From positions 52,953 to 116,952 of the forward strand of contig CACRSC010000026.1 of NCBI GenBank assembly GCA_902651635.1: a DNA stretch of 64,000 bases, read 5' to 3'. Of the stretch, positions 44,150 to 54,300 are shown one piece after another (position 1 is the stretch's first letter; each line of letters starts with the position of its first letter). Origin of the DNA: Mastigamoeba balamuthi (Eukaryota > Evosea > Mastigamoebida > Mastigamoebidae). Below the pieces are notes generated by a model. The model did not search any database and was not told the origin of the DNA. It saw only the letters and a list, made by a program, of their open reading frames with translations. The position numbers and the translations under genes were made by a program.

Positions 44150-45080
44150 TTGACAGACCGAATATCTCCGAAGATCACAGATTTGAGTGATCGGGAAAAA
44201 CTGGTCCACCAAAATATCTCCGGAGTTTTGAATCCCGACCGGAAACTGCTCCGATAAAAACTGGAATTCTATATATCGATTGCACATTGTGTAGATGTGG
44301 CAATTTGATGGTGTCAAGGCCTGCTCTCTTTCTCAGCCTGGAAATGTGATTGTGTGTGTATTGGGTCCTTCCATTTGGCAGAGAACCATTCAATAATGAG
44401 TTATTCACGGTTATACTGTTTGATGTATTCACAGTTGGCAAAGAGCATACAGGAGCTGCTCTTAAATGGGTAGAAACGTTGGTAAGGCTCCCATTTGAGC
44501 TTTTGGAACTGTATATTGAGCAATAAAGCAGGTTTTTCATCTGTCTCCTTCATGTCACCAGTTTTTTTCTGTAGAAACTACCTTATTGAAACAGAGTATT
44601 GAAGTGACATTCAGAGAACACCATCTGTCTGATGTGTACACAGAAAATTGATTGAGTGTATCCAAAGTGGTGCATGTACACACTGCAGTGTGATGCTCAG
44701 TGATGCATGGAGTGAAAGCAGGAGGCCCCAAGGGGAGTGAATGAACTTAAGAAGTGATGTTGTATTTGTTGTTATTCATGTGGTAATGAGAGGATCTTAA
44801 GAAAGCCTAAGTCCACAGTCTGAGGTGGGCCTGCATGTAATTGTGATGACCTGGTTAACATTCTTGTTGTCATTGTAGGAAATCCATAAACATGAATTGT
44901 CATCCCTATAGTCTGGGCAGCCAAGCCAATGATCACAGAGCTTAAGTCTGCTGGCAACTTGATAGTGGTGCAGGACCATGTCCAGAGCCATCTCGTTATG
45001 TGTGCACCCTGCTTCTGCACGGAGTTGTGTGTCAGTGAGGGCTCCTGTATAAAATAAGTGCATTGTGTTGATGTGGATCC
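44150..45080. other. upstream flank of the Crinkler gene, no gene seen
   Basis: Short frames only. The promoter of the Crinkler gene should lie at its left end. Confidence 0.45.
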
Positions 45081-45214
45081 AGATACAGCCCTGGCCATAA
45101 GTAAGTTAATAATGCCCCAGAACAGACAAGCAAACAGACTTTGTTTGTCATAAGGGCCACAGGAAGGAGAGGGGGAGTGCTGATGGTTAGTAGAGGGTGT
45201 AGTCCCCATTAGCC

Positions 45215-46185
45215 TCTGTGACCCTTTCCAGGCACGAATTCATACTCGCCACCAATTTTTGGGCGAGAGATTTCGGAAGCCTTGCTCATTCCTTGTGCAG
45301 CACACGGTGCAGTCCCTCGACGTTCCGGGGGTGGTGTAATGCCACGTGAGCCTTGAGGAGAGACCACACGCTTTCTATTGGGTTGAGGTCCGGGGAGCAT
45401 GCTGGCCAGGCCATGCAGTCCACGTTGTGGGAGGCCCTCCAGACCTTGGCGAGTTTGCTTGTGTGCTTCGGGTCGTTGTCCTCCTGCAGCACCCAGCCAC
45501 CTGGGGCGGGTCCAAACATCTTCTTGGCACTGGACAGCAGGGCCTTGTTGTAGATGTGACAGAGCTTCTTGGAATTGAGGTTGCACGTGAATGTGTAGAG
45601 GCGCCCGAACCCTTCCGCCGAAAAGCACCCCCAGATGTGCACCTTGCCCGGGTGCTTGACTTTGCGCACCACATAGGGGTGGGACCTCGACTGCCATGCT
45701 CCCCTTGGGGTGCTAAAGAGCTCGAGGGACGCCTCGTCCGTGAAAATAACCTGGTTCCAGTTCTGGTTCTGCCGAGTTTGGGCAAAAATCTTGTGATCTT
45801 CACGGTGGTGTGCCAAGAGGAGAAATTTGATCATCGGCTTCTTGTAGCGGTGCCCAGCGGCATTCAAACGGCGTCGTACGATGCGTGAAGAGACAGCAAA
45901 CCGAGCCCTCTTCAGGCGCCCGGCCAGAGCCGTGAACGACTCTGTGGGATGCTGCTCTGAGAGTTTGGTGATTTTTGAATCTTCTTGCACCGAAGTTTTA
46001 CGTCAAGCGCTGGAGCGAGGGGCGTCCACAGCGCGCGAGGGACCATCGAAATCGGCCCACTTCTTGGCGACCTGGGAAGAGCACCCGACCTGCTTGCCCG
46101 CGACATTGACTGTCATGTGAGGGCCCAGCTTGTGCTTCTGGAGGAACCACAACTCCCAGCGTTTCTTTTTGCTCAAAAAGACCAT
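45215..46185 (-). CDS. Tc1 transposase (DD34E), frameshifted
   Basis: The N-terminal block MVFLSKKKRWELWFLQKH is followed by a helix-turn-helix-like TVNVAGKQVGCSSQVAKKW, and, after a frame change near 46,000, by the catalytic domain. The triad is complete: Asp in VIFTDEASLEL, Asp in LQEDNDPKHTSKL and Glu in CSPDLNPIESVW with 34 residues between the last two. A second frame change near 45,290 separates the usual C-terminal end (LVASMNSCLERV, then GDYTLY). Two frame changes make this copy inactive. Confidence 0.85.
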
Positions 46186-46256
46186 GTTTAAAAAGTGGCG
46201 TGATTCAAAAATCTCAATCCCAAATCAATCGGAGAATGCATTTATATCTCCGCCGA

Positions 46257-46273
46257 CCTAAAATATCTGGAAA
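46257..46273. repeat. LINE target-site duplication, left copy
   Basis: CCTAAAATATCTGGAAA, identical to 58,990-59,006. Next to it on the LINE side is the LINE 3' tail, about three units of GATTTTC on the minus strand. Confidence 0.9.
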
Positions 46274-46393
46274 AATCGAAAATCGAAAATCGTCGTTTCC
46301 CATTCCGCTACCAGTGAGGGATAAGCCCTTGCGGGCCAGGGGCGTTGTGGTGGGGGAGGGGGGGTGTTATGGTGGGTGGTGTGTTTGGAGAGA

Positions 46394-48317
46394 TCATGCA
46401 TGTTGTGGGGCCTGGAAGGGTATGTCCAGGGGCAGTTCCGGGAATACTGGTTCCAGAACCGCGTCCTGTTTTTGGTTCTTCACATTGTCCGTGTACTTGT
46501 TGAACATGCTGATTATAGTGTGGTTTTGCTCGACGTTCGGGGTGCGTCGGCGTTTGAGGGCTTTCTTGATTATGGTGGGATCAGGTGCTGGAATATCTGG
46601 TAAGTCCAGTGCGGTCCTTTTTTTGGTGTTTGGGGTTGGTACTGTAGCTAGCTGTGTCACTGGTGGGTCAGTTAGGGTGGTCTGATGGTGTGGTCCAGTA
46701 GCGGTGTGGTGCTGTTTTGTTGTCTGGGGTTGGCTCGGCGCGGTGGGTGCTTGTGGTGCAGCTCCACGTTCCATATCCTCTACTGTAGGCTCTGTGATTG
46801 TGAATGTCTTGTGCTGCCTGGTTGGCAGTCTGGGTGTGTTGGTTCGCCTTGGTTGTTGCGTACCAGGTGGCGCATCAGTCCCTCTGCTCTTTTTCTATTT
46901 ATTTGCCACCCGCGGTTGCCCGCTTCATGTATGAGGGATTCGTTCATAGTGGGGCCGATCTCTGCTGGGGTTCCCATATCCAGGAGGATGTTTTTCTCTG
47001 CTTGTGTGAGGAGATTCCACTGGGGGAGGTGCTGCCAGGGCCGAATGTGATGGGCAGGAATTCCCCCGAAAAAGGTGTTTTATGCTGGCGGTTTTCGTCT
47101 GTTGGAAAAAATGTGCCGTGCGTTGTGAGGTAAGCTCGGAATTGGCTGTCCCTCACAACACGAGCAGAAGGCCCATAAGCGAGTGTGTGTACAAAATCGC
47201 ACACGATTCTGAATGGGCAGGACTGAGAACTGGGGCCTGGAACAAGGGTATTATATGTTGGCGGTTATGTTGGCGGTTATTGTCGCCGGCACATGCTGTG
47301 CCGCTGGCATATAAAGTGAGAAAAGGCAGAGAGAGTGATGTGCTTTGATGCTGATGCACATGTCATACAATTTTGTGTGAAATATGAAGAGAACAATTGC
47401 TTTTATTTGGAGGACGAAGCAATTGAGAAGGGCAAGGCGTGAGTGACAGAGAGCACTCAGGAGATGGGTGAGAGTGTCTCAGCACGTGGGAGTGTCTGCA
47501 CCATCGGCTGACCCAGATGCAGGGTGAGCAGGGTGAGAGGTGGGCACTTTGTGCTTGGAGGGAGTGGTGCTGGTGCCCTTGAGGGACTCGTACTCCCTCC
47601 AATTGGCACGCTCGGACTTGAGGAGCTCCAGCTGCTCCTTGAGCCCCTCGTTCTGGCTCTTCAACGTTGCAACGAGCACGTGCTGCTCATGCAGCTCGTT
47701 GGTCACCCTGACCTGCTCCTTCTTGTACGTGGCGATCTTCTCCTTCAACTTGGCCCTGGCAGCCTCCAAGCCCTTGATGATCTGGTCCTGCTGCTGTGCT
47801 GGAACGAGGAGACCTGGTCCAGCAGCAGAGGCGATTTCGGCAGTCAGCCTCTTCACCTCGTCCTGAGCTCTCTGGTTCAGTGCTATCAGGTCCTTCGCAC
47901 GTTCGCCAAGGGACTGGATAGACTGCAGTGCTGCCTGCAGAGCCTCCTCTTTCTCTTTCTGTGGTATACAACGATTAGTGGAGGTTGTGTCAAATAGTTA
48001 TATGCCGCCGGCATATAATTATATGCCGCGCTATGTGCCGCCGGCATATAAATATGCCGCCGGCATAAAATTCTGTGCCGCCGGCTATGCCGCCGGCATA
48101 AAATTCTGTGCCGCCGGCTATGCCGCCGGCATATAAATGTGTGTGAATAAAGGGGGAGGGAATTTGACGTACAGCATTGCTCACGGCCTGGCGCAGGGCT
48201 GTGCGAGCATCCTGGAGACTCATGGTGTCGATGTCGTGGATGTCCCAGGCCTCCGTGGGCTGCAGAGACCACCACGTGCGCTTTGCAGGAGCTCCAGGGG
48301 CCCTAAGCATCTCGCGG

Positions 48318-48355
<38 letters not shown>

Positions 48356-51300
48356 GGCTGGTGCCAGACACCGCTGGATCTTCAAAGGCGAACGAGGAAG
48401 GAGGCGTTGCGGTGCAGCTGGTGCAGCTGGAGCCACGTCCTCGTCGTTGCTTTCCTCCCTCGTCCTCTTGCGTGTTGTTGTCTTCTCCTTGTGCTCCTCC
48501 TGGTCGTCGTCCACGTTGCACTCCACCACCTTCTTGCCTCGCAGCTCGTCAATGGACTCGGAGCTGGAGCTCTCAGCCTCGTCTCCAGATGCAGAAGACG
48601 TTTCCTTGCTGGCCTGCTGGGCTCCCTTGATCTTGTCCTTGATGCTCCGCACAGCATTCAGCATGGCTTTGGGGCCATCCATGGCACGCCCCCTCGCACT
48701 GAGGCGGCTGAGGCGACGCACCTCAGCTGCAACTGCAGTCAGCGACGTTGTCGCATTCTGCACGGTGTTGTCCGTCGGGTCCCAGAACGGCGTGGTGAAG
48801 TACAACACCTCCAGGCAGTCAGTCCTTGCCTGGACTGCCTCCTCCTTGGTCGGAATGACCCTGTTCCTGGTCAGGGTGGAGATGGCGATGATGGAGGCCT
48901 GCACAACAGCGTTGTCGTAGTCCTGGCGTGCCGCAGGCGTCGTTGCCTGCCTGTACTGCTGCAGCAGTGGGCTGAAATGCATGTTAGACTGGTTATGCCG
49001 GCAACTTTTTCTATATGCCGCCGGCATATAATTATGCCGGCCTATATGCCGCCGGCATATAATTATGCCGGCCATTATGCCGCCGGCATATAGCTTTATG
49101 CCGGCGGCACATAAACGAAAAACAGTAAAGTCACAAAAATGATGAAAGCAATTGAAAAACAAGTGAAAGACAGAGGAAATACGTACAAATTGATTGCGCC
49201 CTCGCAGTTGCGCAGGATGTAGTCGATGTAGAAGCGCTGCCGTGCTGTCAGCACAACAGGGTGCCTTACAGCACCACAGGGGATGCTGATCACCGTGTTC
49301 TTCTTCTGCACGCCAGCCACTGAAAACGCCGGGTTGAGGACGAGGCAGTTCAACTGCTTCTTCATGCTGGTGTTGACCGGAATGATGAGGTTGAGGAGAA
49401 CAACGAGAGTCCACTCGTCCTCCACGCAGGCCCAGTACACACTGCCGGACTGCAGCAACGTGGCCCGTTTGCCGGATTCCATGCGGCAAACGTCCCAGAA
49501 GTACACGTCACGCAGGCCCATGCGACGAGGGCCAGTCACGAAGCATGGGACAGTCATTGACCCGATCACTGGCAGGTATGTCCCAGTCTGTATCGATTGA
49601 GTCAGACATAAGAATTGAGAATGAAATGCGTACTGATCTGGCACTGGCTTCCTTGGGAATCGTGCTGCTATCCGTGGTGATGTCTCCAGGGCGTGGTTGA
49701 GGGTACAGGGCCATGAGGTCAGCCCATTCGTGCTCGGAGCACTCTGCTGGGCGACCCGCCACACGGGGGTCCATGGCAGCAACCTGCTGCCTGGTGCGCA
49801 CCCCAGCACCCTGGAATGCCCCCCAGTCACAGGAAGCTGAGGAAGCGGGCCAGGGCCGGGGCTTCTGCCACGGCTGCAGCTCCCTGGCACCAGAGGAAGC
49901 AGGCCATCCCACGTTCCGGGCCTGCATGCTGGTGGGCTCAGCACTAGGGGCCCCCCCACTGTCGCTGTCGTCCTCGTCCCCCTCTTGGTCCTGTTGCTCG
50001 TCCTCCACGTTCTCCTCCTGCTCGTCCTGCTGCTTGTCCTGCTGCTCAGCCTCTGCATCGTCCTGCTGCTCGGTGTCACCGTCCTGCTGCTCAGTGTTCT
50101 TGTCCTGCTCCATCGGCTGCTCGTTCGCCTTCTCTGGCTCAATGTCCTGCTGCTGCTGGGGCTCGGGAGACAGCTCGGGCTCAGCGGCTGGTGCTGCTGC
50201 TGCTGCCATGGCCTCGCGTTCAACTGGGGCTGCAGGTGATTGTGTCAGTGGCATATAGTTATGTGCCGGCTTATATGCCGGCGGCATAGAATTATATGCC
50301 GGCGGCATAATGGCCGGCATAAGTATGTGCCGGCGGCATAGAATTATATGCCGGCGGCATAGAATTTTATGCCGGCGGCATATAATTATATGCCGGCGGC
50401 ATAATGGCCGGCATAAGTATGTGCCGGCGGCATATACTATGTACCGCCGGCACTGTCGCCGGTACAGAATTAAACCGCCGGCACATAGCGTGTGCCGGCA
50501 GATGATTGTGAGTTTGAAGAGGGAAGAACTCACCAGAACGGCATGCCATCGAGGCCTGCGGTGCAGGGGCTTGATCGGGGGATGAAGGCACACCCAGCCT
50601 CTCGCGCTCACGCTGTGCAACACAGCGCATATACTGTTGGTATAGGGCGTATTCAACTTCAAACTCGGTGGGCTGGGAATGCTTGAGAAGGAGAACGAGT
50701 GGGAGTGAAGTGAATGCGGTGACATACCTCGGGCTTCCCCTTCTTGGGGGTGCTTGGCGCAGATGGCGTGGTTGACATCGGCTTGTAGGAGCTTGTAGGA
50801 CAACCCAAACAATTTTTGAAAAATGATGTCATCTGCCGGCGGCACATAATATCTGCCGGCGGCACAGCTGCAGGCATAGCAGGGATGGAAGCCGAAGATG
50901 GCGCCTGGCCTATTCGCGGCAAGTACAAGTGCAGTACGCATGTGCACAAGGCTCAACTGGGCCCAGCCGACGTCCCAGACGGCGACCCAGTTGACCCAGA
51001 CCTGTGTCATGTTCGGGCACTCGAGGCACAGGTCAGGAACCTCAGGCAACAGAACAGGCGGCTCAGCACTCAGCTGGAGGTGTACAAGGGCATCGATAGA
51101 CGGAATCCAGCTCAGGTGCGTGCTGCAAAACACGAGCTGCAGACTGCCGTGGAACCCACAGGGCTGGAGGAGGCCACGTTTCCTCAGTACATTGCTGCAC
51201 TGAGGCAGACGATGCCCAGCTTAATGCTCGTTCTGTGCTCTCTCCTGGGCTACAAGGACTCAGCCCCTGACAACGACCTGGCCATGCGTGTGCTCGCCAT

Positions 51301-54300
51301 ATACGTCATCTGTGCACGCAGCTATTCACAGAGAAAGGACGTGCACTTCAGCATGTTGCTTTCCTGCCGTCTGTGGAGTCATACTACTCCTACAGCTGTG
51401 TGGGACCTGTTTCGCCAGCTTCGACTCGTGTACGATCGCAAAACGACAACGAACAAGCTGGATAAGGCCAGGCACAAGCAGGCCATGCTGCTGCAGAAAC
51501 ACTGTGTGCAGGTTGCAGACAACCTGCAGGTGGCTGTAGGGTGCGGTTTCCAGCGTCTGGACAGGCATGCCACGATGCTGCATGGTGTGGTGTGGGGGGG
51601 AATAGTACCCAATGACGACTACCTCCAGAGAGTGCAGTCGGACACGCTCTACACACTTACAGTACGTTGTTTTTGTTAAATTAGCTGTCCTACGTGCTGC
51701 TGGCATATAATTATATGCCGGCGGCACATAATTATATGCCGGCGGCATAATGGCCGGCATAATTATATGCCGGCGGCATAATGGCCGGCATAATTATATG
51801 CCGGCGGCATATAATTAGATGCCAGCACAGAGCATATTGTGGCATCTCACTTTGCATCACTCCAGCAACAAACTGACCTGCCTGATATTTGCAGGAGGGT
51901 GTCGTACTTCCCAATGTACTGCCCAGGGGTGTTCTGCCCTCAGAACAGCCACCTGATGACGTGCAGCAAACCGTGGAGTTGTGTGCAATGTACTGCCCAC
52001 TGGTGCCACACTCCCCTGTCCTACCTCTCGAGTGCAGCTCCTGCACTTTTGCGTGGATGTCTCTGTCTGGCAGCTCTCTGTCATGCCCACGACCTGTCAA
52101 GGAGGTGCTGGGAGAGGTTGTTCGTCGGGCTTTCTTCTGGGGGATGTACTGCAACAAGACAGGGTGCCCGTTGTCAGTTCCTCCTGTGGAGAGCTGCAAC
52201 AGGCATCTGTCCACACTCATCAGCTGCCAGATGTGGACTGGTGGCAGCACAGAGTCTGCACAGACTGCCTCTTATACGGACATGGTCCGTTTCGTGGAGG
52301 AGACTCGGTTGGGAGTGGCCACAGGAGGCATTGGTGCCCAGCTGCCCCTGATGCCGGTGTTCGAGGGCGACCAGCAGGTGTTCTCCAAGCTATGGCGAAT
52401 GCGTGACCAGGAAGAGAGCCCACTGCACAGTACAATCATCCCATCACTGGCTGGCTGGCACCAGATGAAAACAATGGCCTTTGCAATCAGGGAGATGTGG
52501 GACTGCCTCATTACCCCGACTCTGGCTTTCCTGGGTCGCAAGGGAACAAAGGACATGCTCAAGAACTTCATTCAGCTGGATGACACGATCGTGCTTCTGG
52601 TCTCTGCCCTGCTGCCATGGGTGCTGCAGACTGTCACGTCCCACCCGAGCTATGACCCCACAGTTCTGATGTCGATCAACTGTCTTGCCCAGTGTCACGA
52701 CATTCCCTCTCGTCCCCGAAGTCTTCTGTGCTTCTGCCTGCACTACGGGCTGCCCTACTGCTACATGAGGGCCACAGTACGTGCTGGGAGGTCTCTGGAG
52801 TTCATAGGGCTCCTGCAGCTCTGTCCACAGCTGTTCTACGCCACTCGTCACCACCAGTATAAGGTTATGACTGCCCAGTTTCTCAGTTTATGGATTGCTG
52901 GTGGCTTGCATCCGACTCACAGGGCTGCTATACTCGAGACCATCACTCTTCGAACGAATAGGGCCAGTCCTTATGCTCACTGCAGTGATGACTGCTGTGA
53001 AAAGGTCCGTTTTCCTCTTATGCCGTTGTATATGCCGCCGGCACATGCATTATGCCGCCGGCATAATTTTCTATGCCGCCGGCATATGTTATATGCCGCC
53101 GGCATAATTTATATGCCGCCGGCATAAGTGCCATAAAAACAACATAACTTCATCTAATTCACTCATTGCAACACACTGTACTCTCACAGATGGTAAGAAG
53201 CATCAAGGCGCACTGCAAGGCATCCCTGCCATCAATCCAGCAGCATTCCAGGCTCATCTCAGTTGCCAAGGACAATGACAACTGGTTGGAGCACTGTGTT
53301 CATCCAGATTCGCCCTTCAATTGTGATGCTGATGCTCAGGGGCTGCGCTACAGGCTCAGCACCATCAAGGGAACTACTGAGGAGGTCAAACGCCTTGGAG
53401 AGCACATCATGCAGGTGACTCGTCATGCAGAAAGAGAGTCTCCTGTTTGGAGCAATGCGAACCTGGACTCCTGGCTCTCCAACTCCGATGAGCTACTCCC
53501 GACAAGTCCTTTGCAGATGGACCTCGAGATGTTCGAAGAGGGATTCATCAATCCAGATGCGTCCTTTAATGGCCTGAACGACGTTATGGCTGATCCAAAG
53601 GACTGCATCATGGATTGTGCTGAGTGCAGTGATGACGATGATGCCCTCTCCTCTGATGAATCTGACCCTGAGTGTGACTAAAGCAATGAAACCAGTTGGT
53701 TATTACAATTGAAAGCCACTGCGTCTGCTTTCAATGTCTTATTGATTACCATTGATCACAAAACGACAGAAACTCTTCATGCCAACTCATAGGCCGGCAT
53801 ATATGCCGGCACATACACTGTGCCGCCAGCATAGTCGATGGCCGAGCTGTGCCGCCAGCATATAGCCCGGCACATATGCTGGCACATATCGCCTTTGTCA
53901 CTAATCACTTGATTTGAAAAATTTCTGTGAAATCGTGCTTCAAATGCATACAAGAGCTTCTGATATTAAGGGCATGTGCTATTCATCAATTGTTACGATT
54001 TTGACCCTTTTGATGGGAATTCCTGCCCATCAGGGCCGAATGGAGTGTCCTGCCGTATTTGCTGTCAGTCTCATTTTTCCGATGCTGTGCTGCAGTGGGA
54101 AAGCCACTTCATCCAGGCATGGGAGAATGGCTTCTATGTCCGTTTCTGGCATAATACCGTCTGGGGTCAGGGCGTTGAGCCATTCCAGGGCCTCCTGGGC
54201 TCGTTTGCTTCGTATGATGTCTGCCAGATTTCGGAGTCCCAGCCCCCCTTGTCTCGTTGGCGTAAAAGCGTGTCTCCGGCTAATCATGTCGGCCGGCCCC

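Larger units (their letters stand above)
47048..54032. mobile_element. intact 6,985-bp two-gene DNA transposon of unrecognised family
   Basis: The ends are inverted repeats of about 27 bp: 18 identical bases TGATGGGCAGGAATTCCC, three to four different, then AAAAGG. A 10-bp duplication GGGCCGAATG flanks it, and the LINE frame is restored when the element and one duplication are removed. Inside are two divergent multi-exon genes (minus 47,479-50,778, plus 50,885-53,681), each with no stop or frameshift in the spliced frame, and seven clusters of a 15-bp odd palindrome. Intact genes, perfect duplication and its place as the innermost of three insertions make it the youngest. The 8-11 bp duplication range is shared by hAT, MULE, KDZ and others, but neither product shows their motifs to my eye. 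Confidence 0.9.

Noticed and set aside
47153-47359. Minus-strand frame beginning CDFVHTLAYG as part of LINE ORF2
   Set aside because: It lies inside the 47,048-54,032 transposon; the LINE frame runs directly from 54,043 to 47,037 once the insertion is removed.
48001-50506. Regularly spaced palindromes that look at first like a CRISPR array
   Set aside because: Units are 15-bp palindromes with short, irregular, non-unique gaps, lie in spliced introns of a eukaryotic gene and have no cas genes nearby.
49990-51133. Long minus-strand frame with many CRRH/MPPAYN peptides
   Set aside because: These peptides are just the palindromes translated; splicing removes them.
47048-54032. Assigning the two-gene element to KDZ or MULE because of its target duplication length
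   Set aside because: Duplication length alone is not diagnostic and no characteristic catalytic motif of those families was seen in either protein.
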